From the NCBI GenBank assembly GCA_910578965.1, contig CAJTSP010000113.1, positions 1 through 8,827 of the forward strand: a stretch of DNA of 8,827 bases. Direction: 5' to 3'. This document shows positions 1 to 6,006 of this stretch, one piece after another. How positions within the stretch are numbered: position 1 is the first letter of the stretch; each line of letters opens with the position of its first letter. A program made the position numbers and the translations under genes. The notes beneath the pieces were generated by a model. It was not told where the DNA came from, did no database searches, and saw only the letters and a program-made list of their open reading frames with translations. The DNA is from an uncultured Oscillospiraceae bacterium (lineage in GTDB: Bacteria > Bacillota > Clostridia > Oscillospirales > Ruminococcaceae).

Positions 1-8
1 ATATAAAC

Positions 9-16
9 CCCCTCCT
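9..16 (-). promoter_or_regulatory. Shine-Dalgarno of the off-window minus-strand gene
   Basis: The minus strand reads TTAGGAGGGGG here, about 18 bases after the predicted transcription start of the 41-69 promoter. About eight bases follow before the window ends, so the start codon should sit at or just outside the left boundary. Nothing can be said about the protein. Confidence 0.5.
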
Positions 17-40
17 AACTTTGTTGGAGTTCCTAATTGA

Positions 41-69
41 ATAATATCATATCTAATCAATTTTGTCAC
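41..69 (-). promoter_or_regulatory. Promoter for a minus-strand gene beyond the left edge
   Basis: On the minus strand the -35 hexamer is GTGACA (64-69) and the -10 is TATTAT (41-46), spaced by exactly 17 bases. Each matches consensus in five of six positions. Transcription would start near position 34 and run off the left edge. It lies just past the tRNA-Pro terminator, so the next gene is probably its own transcription unit. Confidence 0.55.
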
Positions 70-106
70 TCAATACTACTGTGTTTGTTCATCGAAATAC
101 TCAAAT

Positions 107-137
107 TAAAAACGGTGAGTCCCATAAGGACTCACCG
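107..137 (-). terminator. Intrinsic terminator of tRNA-Pro
   Basis: A perfect 10-bp inverted repeat (113-122 with 128-137, stem CGGTGAGTCC, 5-base loop) is followed on the minus strand by TTTTTA. It begins one base after the encoded CCA end of the tRNA, the usual position for a single tRNA transcription unit. Confidence 0.9.
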
Positions 138-138
138 A

Positions 139-214
139 TGGTCGGAGTGCGGGGACTCGAACCCCGGGCCTCCTGCTCCCAAAGCAGGCGCGCTACCAAC
201 TGCGCAACACCCCG
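139..214 (-). tRNA. tRNA-Pro (UGG anticodon)
   Basis: The minus strand folds into a complete cloverleaf of 76 nt. The acceptor stem is CGGGGTG with CACTCCG (one G-U pair), the D arm is GCGC/GCGC, the anticodon stem is CCTGC/GCAGG around loop TTTGGGA (anticodon UGG), and the T arm is CGGGG/CCCCG with TTCGAGT. Discriminator A and the CCA end are encoded. UGG reads proline CCN codons. One small oddity is T instead of the usual purine at position 9. It appears to be a single-gene unit with its own terminator directly downstream and a likely extended -10 promoter about 100 bases upstream. Confidence 0.96.
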
Positions 215-315
215 ATGTTTGGTTTTTATTTTTCGGGCGGGCTCTCCCGCCGCCGCTCAGTGAACTTTCCCGGAACATGGGCCGTCAGCCACACAGTGCC
301 CGGTTTGTAAAAGGT

Positions 316-324
316 ATTATAGCA
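316..324 (-). promoter_or_regulatory. Extended -10 promoter, probably for tRNA-Pro
   Basis: The minus strand carries TGCTATAAT (TATAAT at 316-321, preceding TG at 323-324), an exact extended -10 element. The hexamer 17 bases upstream, TGGCTT, is a poor -35. A start near 309 would give a leader of about 95 nt before the mature tRNA, long but processable by RNase P. No better promoter is visible closer to the tRNA. Confidence 0.5.
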
Positions 325-394
325 CACACCTGCCCAAAAAGCCATATTGCCCGTAAAAGATTTTCCGGCTTGCGCTATAAAAGCCCCACGCCAT
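317..394 (-). CDS. Possible 25-residue ORF upstream of tRNA-Pro
   Basis: An ATG at 394 on the minus strand is preceded by AGAGGAGG (AGGAGG at 400-405, 5-base spacer), as good a Shine-Dalgarno as any in the window. The 25-codon frame begins MAWGFYSASRK and continues with an aromatic and glycine-rich stretch (FYGQYGFLG). It ends in TAA at 317-319, inside the TATAAT of the tRNA promoter. I do not recognise the peptide and see no convincing promoter for it. It could be a small unannotated gene, a leader peptide, or a chance ORF behind a purine-rich run. Only the ribosome binding site supports it directly. Confidence 0.25.
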   Translation of the reverse strand: MAWGFYSASRKIFYGQYGFLGRCVL

Positions 395-518
395 CCCCAC
401 CTCCTCTAAAAACCATGGGGCCGGGCTTTTCCCTATCTGTATTTCCCTGCACAGTGCCTGCCTTTTGGGAAAATGGCTCGATACGCCGGACACCCGCTCA
501 TACCTGGCCCCGCCTGGA

Positions 519-547
519 TTGAGAAAGCCGGAAAACTATGTTAAACT
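519..547 (+). promoter_or_regulatory. Promoter candidate for the CrtO-like gene
   Basis: TTGAGA (519-524) and TAAACT (542-547) are separated by 17 bases on the plus strand, five and four matches to consensus. The start would be near 554, leaving a leader of about 185 nt before the ATG at 739. An alternative is the exact TATAAT at 666-671, which has no matching -35. Confidence 0.4.
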
Positions 548-738
548 AAACCATGCCAAGGCTTTCGGGTAGGCCCGCGCCGCTGGCAGAGGGGTGGCCA
601 TTCCACCGGCGAAGATATACCGCCCGCGCCGCCTTCCCCTATCCCGGGCACGGCTCTGCAAGGTTTATAATAGGCCCGCCCGCGCCAAACGGCGGCAGTG
701 TACCCTCAAAAACGGCCCGGCAGCAGGAGATGCTAACC

Positions 739-1281
739 ATGCCTAAAATGATGAGATTCATCGCTATTTTCAGCACTGCGGGAGCCGCGCTTGCGGCTGC
801 TTTCTTTCAATACTTTCAGGCCGGCACACTTTTAACGCTGGCAATTACATTTGGCACCATAGCCTATCACTTCGGCATCCGCCTGCTTACCGGCCTTTTT
901 TACAATGCCTGGATGAAAAACCGCGCAGATTACACAAAAAAGTGGTATCGCGTCCATCCGTGGGAAACAAAGCTTTATCGGTTTTTACGGGTAAAAGCTT
1001 GGAAAAATAAAATGCCCGCCTACGACCCTCTGGCTTTTTCGAGCAACAGGCACACATGGGACGAGGTTGCACAGGCGATGTGTCAATCCGAATTGATCCA
1101 CGAAACCAACATGGCCCTGAGCTTTATCCCCGTAATTGCCTCCAAATGGTTTGGTGCTTTCCATGTGTTTTTGCTTACTTCCTTATGCGGCGCTCTGTTT
1201 GATCTGCCTTTTATTATTATGCAAAGATACAATCGGCCCCGCGTACTAAAAATAGCTGCAAGAAAAAATGGACTCCCATGA
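739..1281 (+). CDS. CrtO-like membrane protein (glycosyl-diaponeurosporenoate acyltransferase family)
   Basis: This encodes a 180-residue membrane protein. The ATG at 739 is chosen because AGGAGA (725-730) lies 8 bases upstream; the frame is open further back but has no ribosome binding site there. Hydrophobic segments at about 6-28, 30-52, 125-135 and 140-161 suggest an integral membrane protein. Between them is a basic-aromatic region (WYRVHPWETKLYRFLRVKAWK, about 69-89) and near the C terminus ELIHE (118-122) and QRYNRPR (162-168). From memory, the ELIH block, the IPVI block and the QRYNRPR tail are shared with the staphyloxanthin acyltransferase CrtO, so I assign the family with fair confidence. 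The substrate is unknown: no crtM, crtN, crtP or crtQ gene is present, and many Firmicutes carry such orphans. It is transcribed alone, converges on the ferredoxin gene and ends about 100 bases before a strong terminator. Confidence 0.72.
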   Translation: MPKMMRFIAIFSTAGAALAAAFFQYFQAGTLLTLAITFGTIAYHFGIRLLTGLFYNAWMKNRADYTKKWYRVHPWETKLYRFLRVKAWKNKMPAYDPLAFSSNRHTWDEVAQAMCQSELIHETNMALSFIPVIASKWFGAFHVFLLTSLCGALFDLPFIIMQRYNRPRVLKIAARKNGLP

Positions 1282-1383
1282 GCCATAGCCAGGTAAAAGG
1301 CCAGCGCATTCCGGGCCCGGGCTGCGCCGGCCGTTGCTGCCCCTCTTGCAGCCGCTCCCCCGCACCGCCGTTTCAATACGGAA

Positions 1384-1434
1384 GCCGCCCGCACAGAAGG
1401 CTTTGTCCTGTGCGGGCGGCGCTTTTTGTTTTTT
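1384..1434 (+). terminator. Intrinsic terminator after the CrtO-like gene
   Basis: A perfect 13-bp stem (1384-1396 with 1408-1420, arm GCCGCCCGCACAG) with an 11-base loop is followed by a T-rich tract at 1423-1434. The T tract is only on the plus-strand side. The hairpin could still slow transcription arriving from the convergent ferredoxin gene. Confidence 0.9.
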
Positions 1435-1451
1435 GGCAGAGGCCGGAGGGC

Positions 1452-1643
1452 TCAGTCGGTAATGCTGATCACCGATACCGGGCAGCTTCCGGCAGCCTCG
1501 CGGGCCTGCTCGACACTGTCGGGCGGGATAGGGTCGGCAATGACCTGGCTCTTTCCTTCGGCATTCATGCCAAACACCTCCGGGCAAACGCTAACACAGA
1601 GGGTACAGGCGATACAGCCCTCTTGATCGACAATCGCTTTCAT
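1452..1643 (-). CDS. Single [4Fe-4S] ferredoxin, 63 residues
   Basis: This is a small soluble electron carrier. The start at 1643 is fixed by AAAGGAGG (1653-1660), 9 bases upstream; the frame extends 16 codons further back but those residues do not look like ferredoxin. The N-terminal half holds C10-x2-C13-x2-C16-x3-C20-P and the C-terminal half has only one cysteine, C54-P, so just one cluster can be built (C10, C13, C16 and C54). C20 is then a spare cysteine, which in some single-cluster ferredoxins forms a disulfide, but no partner is left here. The acidic C-terminal half is typical of clostridial ferredoxins. The gene stands alone, so its redox partners cannot be inferred from context. 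Confidence 0.93.
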   Translation of the reverse strand: MKAIVDQEGCIACTLCVSVCPEVFGMNAEGKSQVIADPIPPDSVEQAREAAGSCPVSVISITD

Positions 1644-1991
1644 CGGTTTATGCCTCCTTTTTATTAGCCTCCCTTTTCCTATGGCCGGCATGCCTTTGAA
1701 AAGGGATATTTCTCCCGCGCCTTCCCCAAAAAGGGCAGCCGCGGAGCAGGCGGCAGGCGGCGGCCCGCCGCATCTGGAGGCAGTATGGCCCGCCGGGCGG
1801 CAGGCTATGCAGGCAGGCCCGGCAAAAAGCGTGTCAACCCATAGCCGCGCCCAGCAAAGCCCATGCAGGGCAGTTGTGCCTTTGGCAAGCCACCGCAGCC
1901 GGAGGCATGGCCGCGCGCCCTATAAACCCAGGCAGGAAGCACCGCCACACCCGGCAAACCGCCGGCAGCAAGCACCGGCCTGCCCTCCCCC
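1644..1991. other. 348-base stretch without a recognised gene
   Basis: Between ferredoxin and azlD I find the ferredoxin ribosome binding site (1653-1660) but no convincing gene. The DNA is rich in GGC/GCC and CAGG-type short repeats. A TTGACA lies on the minus strand at 1832-1837 but no -10 follows at a usable distance. No hairpin with a T run is visible behind azlD, so its terminator is unknown. Open frames crossing the region have proline/arginine-rich, low-complexity products with no ribosome binding site. Confidence 0.55.
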
Positions 1992-2300
1992 CTACAAAAG
2001 CACCAGCTCGGCCAGAAAAACCGCCGCACAGGCCGACAGGGATACCGTAAACAGCCCCTTGCCGGCCAGTGCCAGGGCCGCAGCCGCCGCAAAGCCGATC
2101 CAGGCCGACAGGGGGCTGCCGGTAGCACTTAGGATGGCCGGGAAGGTCATCACCGCAAGGGTTACATAGGGTACATAGTATAAAAAGGACCGAACAAAGC
2201 GGTTTTTTATCGGGCGTTGGAGCAGGGTAAGGGGCAGCAGCCGGATGAGATAGGTAACCCCCGCCATAACAAGAATATACCCGTAAACCTCAAGATGCAT
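1992..2300 (-). CDS. azlD: AzlD-type branched-chain amino acid exporter small subunit
   Basis: This 102-residue hydrophobic protein is the small partner of AzlC. The AzlCD (YgaZH) family exports branched-chain amino acids across the cytoplasmic membrane; the exact substrate here is inferred. Sequence support: an N-terminal membrane segment running into TYLIRLLPL (16-24), a conserved-looking block YYVPYVTLAVMTFPAIL (41-57) and two more hydrophobic segments at about 65-80 and 84-102. This gives the short three-to-four-helix layout and length (about 100 residues) usual for AzlD. The ATG at 2300 is supported by AGGAGG (2307-2312) 6 bases upstream. The gene overlaps the end of azlC by 11 bases, which indicates translational coupling and co-expression. 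Confidence 0.9.
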   Translation of the reverse strand: MHLEVYGYILVMAGVTYLIRLLPLTLLQRPIKNRFVRSFLYYVPYVTLAVMTFPAILSATGSPLSAWIGFAAAAALALAGKGLFTVSLSACAAVFLAELVLL

Positions 2301-3051
2301 GGCCGTCCTCCTCTGCGCCGCTCACGGCCGCCCCGCCGTCCGGGAGGCCCGGCTCGTCCGGCAGGGGAAAGCGCCAGGCCGCCAGTGCGCCCAACGCCAG
2401 GGTAAGCAGGATGATGCGCCCGCCGCCCGAAAGCTGCGAGAGCAGCGGGGCCCTGGAGGCGGCAAGGCTGGCCAGCATCGAGCAGGCCACCAGGCCGGCA
2501 AGCACCCTGTTTTTGCGGGCGGGCGGCAGGATAATCGCCAGGAACATGCCGTACAGCGCCACGCCCAGCGCGCTGAGCATCCGGGCCGGCAGCACCGACC
2601 CGCAAACCACCCCGATAAGGGTGCCCAGCGCCCAGCCGGGCATTGCAACGCCGATGGCGCCGTACATGTACCAGGGCGAAAGCCGGCCTTCACAGGCCGC
2701 GCCCACCCCAAAAATCTCGTCCGTAACACCGTAGGCTATCAAAAAGCGGTGCACCAACCGGGTATCGGGCGGCAGCTTTTGGGCCAGCGCACAGGACATA
2801 AGGCAGTAGCGCAGGTTGATAATAAGCTGCGCGGCGGCCAGCTCAAGATACGGCCCGCCCGCCGCGATAATTCCCAGGCCTGCAAACTGGCCCGCGCTGG
2901 TAAGGTTGGTTACCGACATGGCCAGCGCCTCAAACGGCGTGAGGCCGGCCTTACGGGCTGCCAGCCCAAAGGTAAAGGAAACCGCAACGTATCCAAGGCA
3001 GATAGGCATGCCGTCCCGCATGCCGCGCCGCCAGTCTGCTTGCCAGTCCAT
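2290..3051 (-). CDS. azlC: AzlC-type branched-chain amino acid exporter large subunit
   Basis: This 253-residue membrane protein is the large subunit of an AzlCD exporter. Family-like motifs are visible: SAGQFAG (52-58) after the first helices, the polar helix block IINLRYCLMS (77-86) and VTDEIFG (109-115). Further hydrophobic segments lie at about 15-32, 59-75, 130-152, 158-178, 183-198 and 212-226. The C-terminal 25 residues are acidic and probably cytoplasmic. Length is slightly above the usual 230-240. The ATG at 3051 has AGAGG about 10 bases upstream. A TACAAT -10 match exists on the minus strand at 3120-3125, but the -35 is poor. The 169 bases before the gene contain no clear terminator, so read-through from the C39-like gene is possible. 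Confidence 0.92.
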   Translation of the reverse strand: MDWQADWRRGMRDGMPICLGYVAVSFTFGLAARKAGLTPFEALAMSVTNLTSAGQFAGLGIIAAGGPYLELAAAQLIINLRYCLMSCALAQKLPPDTRLVHRFLIAYGVTDEIFGVGAACEGRLSPWYMYGAIGVAMPGWALGTLIGVVCGSVLPARMLSALGVALYGMFLAIILPPARKNRVLAGLVACSMLASLAASRAPLLSQLSGGGRIILLTLALGALAAWRFPLPDEPGLPDGGAAVSGAEEDGHAS

Positions 3052-3220
3052 GGCCGATCAACCTCTTTTTATCAATGGGATGCGGCGGCTGCCTGAGAGC
3101 CCGGGCACAGGGCCGCCAAATTGTACAGCAGCCCCATAAGGGGCACCGCCAGAGGATCTGCCGCTGAAATCGCCGAAAAAGCCTGCGCAAAAGCCCGCTC
3201 CAAAAACCGCAACGCCGGGG

Positions 3221-4585
3221 CTATCGGCCCCCTCCAAGCTCGGCCACCATCATCCCGCCCCGGCAGTCCACAGCATACACCGTTACCGTGCCACCAGCCT
3301 CAAGCACCTCGGGAGGCAGCCGCACCTCGCCCTTTGGGCCGGGCTGCAAAAAAGCAAAATGCTTGTGAGCGGTGGTGGGGTGGGCCGCCGGCTCGCTGCC
3401 GGTATAAGCAAGGGTGCAGGCAGGATGCGGGTCCTTCGGCCCGGAAACCGGCAGCGGGCAGGGGATGCCTTGCTGCTCCAACAGGTAGCTGCCCAACGGC
3501 CCCAGCGCCTGAAGCTGGCAACTGCTGCGCTGCGGCCGGCATCCGCCGGCCCCCTTTTCGCCGCGGTGTACCAGCAGGGCAATGCCCTCCTGCCAGCCGG
3601 CCAAAAACTGGGCAAGCGGCATCCGCCGGGGTTCGTCCCCCGCAGCAGGGCCGGCAGGGTCGGCGGGATCGTTAATCAATACCTGGGCCTCCGGCCCCTC
3701 GCCCGCAAAGCCGCGCACAACCAGCATCCTCTGCCCGGCAGGCGCAGCGAGGCCCTCGGCCAAAGGCAGGCCACCCTCCAGCGCCTGCTGCGGGGTAGGC
3801 GCGCCGGAAAACTGCACCGCGGCCGAATAGCCCTCGCGTATCTCGGCCCGCAGGCCCCCCAGGTCCCGGTAGGCAGCCCAGGCCCGGCAGCCAAAGCTGC
3901 CCACGGCGGCTGCCGCAAAAGCAAGGTTCCCGCAACTACCCAGCGTCCTGTCGTACATAGCGTGGGCCAGCTCCTCAGGCAGGATGTCCCAGCCCCAGCG
4001 GTTCATCAGGCCGGCAGCCGCTACCGGCAGATCCATGGCCGGGCCAAACGCAGGGTCCCGGCCGGCCAGACTGTAGGCGGGCGCGTACAGCAGCCGCTCA
4101 ATGGGCCGGCCCTCCTGTGGCTGCCAGCCCACCGGACGCACGCTTACGGCCAACAACCGTACCACCGGGGAAGCCCCATCATCTCGCGTCTGGAGCCGGA
4201 CACGCAACTGCAACTGGTCGGCCGGGGCATCCAGCCGCACCGTGCCGCCCCGCACCCCCGGCTTTCCCAGGGGATCCCAAACGCCGGCACGCTGCAAAAA
4301 CGGGCTCCAGCTACCAAAGCTGTACCAAGGGCCAAAAACACCCTCCTGCCGTACCCGCACCTGGGCCTCCACAAGGGTACCGGGCGGGGTCTCGGCATTC
4401 CAGCTCACCATCAGCCGATCAAACGAGACAAAGGGCATCATCGGCGCGGTATAAAAGCCCCGGGCATGGTACCGGCCGTCCTGCCGTTCCAGCGAGATCG
4501 CACCGTCGCCCACCGTTACGCTTTCCAGTTCACCCTTGGCAAAGCCCTCGGTGCCCTGCAAAAGGTATTCGTTGCGCAGTTCCAT
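3221..4585 (-). CDS. C39-like (papain-fold) family protein, catalytic residues apparently lost
   Basis: The protein has 454 residues, starting at the ATG at 4585 behind GAGGGGG (8-base spacer). The open frame continues far upstream, but that part is only the antisense-frame shadow of the CPBP gene. Residues 40-100 (GFYTAP, LMVSWNAETPPGT, VFGPWYSFGSWSP) look like the beta-sandwich domain that precedes C39-like peptidase domains in many Gram-positive proteins. Residues 182-341 resemble the C39_2 peptidase domain: LMNRWG (193-198), a GN block (219-220), LVVRGF (288-293) and INDPA (304-308). By eye the expected catalytic Cys of the CSPTS-type motif aligns with D185 and the His of GHLLVVRGF with R286, so it is probably a pseudopeptidase. 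No signal peptide or membrane segment is visible. The last 110 residues are of unclear function. It follows the CPBP protease gene by 56 bases, so the two are probably co-transcribed. Confidence 0.68.
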   Translation of the reverse strand: MELRNEYLLQGTEGFAKGELESVTVGDGAISLERQDGRYHARGFYTAPMMPFVSFDRLMVSWNAETPPGTLVEAQVRVRQEGVFGPWYSFGSWSPFLQRAGVWDPLGKPGVRGGTVRLDAPADQLQLRVRLQTRDDGASPVVRLLAVSVRPVGWQPQEGRPIERLLYAPAYSLAGRDPAFGPAMDLPVAAAGLMNRWGWDILPEELAHAMYDRTLGSCGNLAFAAAAVGSFGCRAWAAYRDLGGLRAEIREGYSAAVQFSGAPTPQQALEGGLPLAEGLAAPAGQRMLVVRGFAGEGPEAQVLINDPADPAGPAAGDEPRRMPLAQFLAGWQEGIALLVHRGEKGAGGCRPQRSSCQLQALGPLGSYLLEQQGIPCPLPVSGPKDPHPACTLAYTGSEPAAHPTTAHKHFAFLQPGPKGEVRLPPEVLEAGGTVTVYAVDCRGGMMVAELGGGR

Positions 4586-4641
4586 GGGTATTCCCCCTCT
4601 TTTGTCCCCCATACGGGCTTCGCATGCCGCCCGCAGCCGGC

Positions 4642-5730
4642 TCACAGCAAAACGCCTACGCTGCTGAGGGTGTTTATGGCCAGCAAAAGCAGTGAAAGCA
4701 GTGCCGCCGCCAGCATGCCGGGGTTGAGCAGCGCCTCGCCCGGCCGCCCCTGCAACCGAGGCATAGCCCGCATCTGACGCGGCAGACGCATGCGGAAAAG
4801 GTACACAGCCCCCACAATGCAAAACGCCAGCAGCGACAGCGCCCACGCCCCGGCCAGGGCGGGCGTACCGGCAACCAGATAAGGTATCACCGCGCCGCAA
4901 AAGTTGATGCCAGCGTGCAGCAGCATGCCCCAGCGCAGCCGGCCGGTACGGCAGCGCAGCCAGGCAAACAGCAGCCCCGCCATAAAAGCCCCCGGGGCCT
5001 GGTAAAGATTGCCGTGGAAAGCGGCGAACAGCACGGCTCCCAGCAGGATGTAGGCCCGCTCGCCAAAGGGGGCCAGGCAGCGGTAAAGCAGCCCGCGGAA
5101 CAGCAGCTCCTCCCCTACCGGGGCTACCAGCACACAAAAGATAAAGATGGTTAAAACCGAAGCGCCGTCCAGCGCGGCAGCCACCGGGTTGCCAACGCCC
5201 TGCGCACCGGCCCAGTAACCGATGATCCTCATCACGGCCTGCCCCAGCAGGCTGCCGGCAAGCATGCACAGCTCGCCCAAACAAAAAAGCCGGCCGGCCC
5301 ATGGCAGGGTCATGCGGGCATAGCGCGCGGGGCGGCAGGGCTGCGGCAGCCGGCGGGGCAGCCGCAGCAGCATTAGCCAGCACACCGGCGCACCCAGGCC
5401 GTACAAGGCAAGGTCGCTGCAGAGCCAAAGCTCCAGCGCCCCGCTGCCGGGGCCCGCCCAGGGCCATCCGGGCAGCAGCCGGCGGAACAGCAGGATAAAC
5501 AAGGCCTGCCCCACGGTAAAGAGCACCATCAGGGCCGAAAACGCCCACCCCACCCGCGAGCAGGCACGCCGGAAAGGCAAAAGGCCGGCATCCTGTAAAT
5601 CCGCGCTTGGCGCATCGGGCATACCCGGCGGCGTCCGCCCCGGCACAAAAGCAGAAGCCGCACTGTGCGGGGCCGGTTGTTCAAAGGGTTCTTGGCTTGC
5701 CGGCGCTCCGGTTCCCGATCCTCCCCTCAT
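4642..5730 (-). CDS. CPBP (CAAX/Abi) family membrane protease
   Basis: This 362-residue polytopic membrane protein is of the CPBP intramembrane metalloprotease family. All three signature motifs are visible: EELLFR (E207, E208, R212), FAAFH (F235, H239) and HAGIN (H272, N276). Eight or so hydrophobic segments lie at about 60-83, 97-123, 150-170, 190-205, 225-240, 244-258, 270-313 and 337-360. The first 50 residues are a proline/alanine-rich hydrophilic tail. Start ATG 5730 has AAGGGGG 7 bases upstream; the longer frame upstream lacks a ribosome binding site and crosses the promoter. Family members process prenylated CAAX proteins in eukaryotes. In Gram-positives they include bacteriocin-immunity (Abi) proteins and peptide-processing enzymes, so the substrate here is unknown. 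The catalytic set is intact, unlike that of the downstream partner. Confidence 0.88.
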   Translation of the reverse strand: MRGGSGTGAPASQEPFEQPAPHSAASAFVPGRTPPGMPDAPSADLQDAGLLPFRRACSRVGWAFSALMVLFTVGQALFILLFRRLLPGWPWAGPGSGALELWLCSDLALYGLGAPVCWLMLLRLPRRLPQPCRPARYARMTLPWAGRLFCLGELCMLAGSLLGQAVMRIIGYWAGAQGVGNPVAAALDGASVLTIFIFCVLVAPVGEELLFRGLLYRCLAPFGERAYILLGAVLFAAFHGNLYQAPGAFMAGLLFAWLRCRTGRLRWGMLLHAGINFCGAVIPYLVAGTPALAGAWALSLLAFCIVGAVYLFRMRLPRQMRAMPRLQGRPGEALLNPGMLAAALLSLLLLAINTLSSVGVLL

Positions 5731-5794
5731 GCCACCGCCCCCTTTTTTGGCATCATTTGCCGATTCCCCACATATCGCCTTAAGGGGATAGCTT

Positions 5795-5803
5795 ATTATA
5801 GCA
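5795..5803 (-). promoter_or_regulatory. Extended -10 promoter of the CPBP gene
   Basis: The minus strand carries TGCTATAAT: an exact TATAAT at 5795-5800 with the TG of an extended -10 at 5802-5803. No -35 match is present; the position expected for it is a run of T residues. Transcription would start near 5789, about 58 bases before the ATG. The -10 sits inside an imperfect dyad (GATATGCT and AAGCTATC), which might be an operator. Confidence 0.6.
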
Positions 5804-5816
5804 TATCCCGCCGCGC

Positions 5817-5842
5817 AAAAAAAGTGCGCCGCGTCAGCGGCG
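5817..5842 (-). terminator. Small intrinsic terminator-like hairpin upstream of the CPBP promoter
   Basis: On the minus strand a 6-bp GC stem (5837-5842 with 5827-5832, CGCCGC/GCGGCG) with a GTCA/TGAC loop is followed, after CAC, by seven T residues (5817-5823). It would end a leftward transcript just before the CPBP promoter. lysA already has its own terminator about 400 bases upstream, so what it terminates is unclear. The stem is short, so it could be fortuitous. Confidence 0.4.
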
Positions 5843-5923
5843 ATGGAATGAGAAGGCAACGCCATATTTACCGGCAGGCGGCAGCGATCGTATTGCCGGG
5901 TTCTTGTTTTGGGTGAAACTACA

Positions 5924-5989
5924 GGAAATTCTCCGTCGGGCCTGCCTGCCAGGCGGATGGGCTGTGCACAGAGGGTATGGGGAATTTCC
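5924..5989. repeat. 11-bp long-range inverted repeat enclosing smaller hairpins
   Basis: GGAAATTCTCC (5924-5934) and GGGGAATTTCC (5979-5989) pair along all 11 positions on the plus-strand RNA, with one G-U wobble. The enclosed 44 bases contain a GCCTG/CAGGC hairpin (5940-5954) and the perfect palindrome CTGTGCACAG (5962-5971). The outline is a multi-branched RNA fold, but I cannot match it to a known riboswitch class. The 3' arm lies three bases before the ribosome binding site of the candidate lipoprotein ORF. It could equally be structure in a leftward transcript. Confidence 0.5.
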
Positions 5990-6006
5990 AGAAGGGAGCG
6001 CATTGG

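Larger units (their letters stand above)
215..738. other. 524-base stretch without a recognised gene
   Basis: This interval separates the divergent tRNA-Pro (leftward) and CrtO-like gene (rightward). It holds the tRNA promoter (316-324), the possible 25-codon ORF (317-394), a plus-strand promoter (519-547) and a second exact TATAAT on the plus strand at 666-671 that lacks a -35. A plus-strand reading frame crosses it into the CrtO-like gene, but the part before 739 has no ribosome binding site and no protein-like composition. Confidence 0.6.

Noticed and set aside
37..522. 161-residue plus-strand open frame
   Set aside because: It runs antisense through the tRNA-Pro gene and its terminator and has no ribosome binding site or protein-like features.
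553..738. Upstream ATG start for the CrtO-like protein
   Set aside because: There is no Shine-Dalgarno before 553, the extra 62 residues are low-complexity, and the ATG at 739 has AGGAGA at 8 bases.
1805..2128. 107-residue minus-strand open frame overlapping azlD
   Set aside because: The product is tryptophan/arginine/cysteine-rich shadow sequence, largely inside azlD in another frame, with no ribosome binding site.
2299..3096. 265-residue plus-strand open frame
   Set aside because: It is antisense to azlC, whose protein is clearly recognisable; the open frame follows from high GC.
3359..4777. 472-residue plus-strand open frame
   Set aside because: It is antisense to the C39-like and CPBP genes, has basic proline/glutamine-rich shadow composition and no domain.
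4586..5548. N-terminal extension of the C39-like reading frame, giving a 775-residue protein
   Set aside because: This part overlaps the CPBP gene on the same strand in another frame and has arginine/alanine-rich shadow composition. The ATG at 4585 has a good ribosome binding site and starts the recognisable domain.
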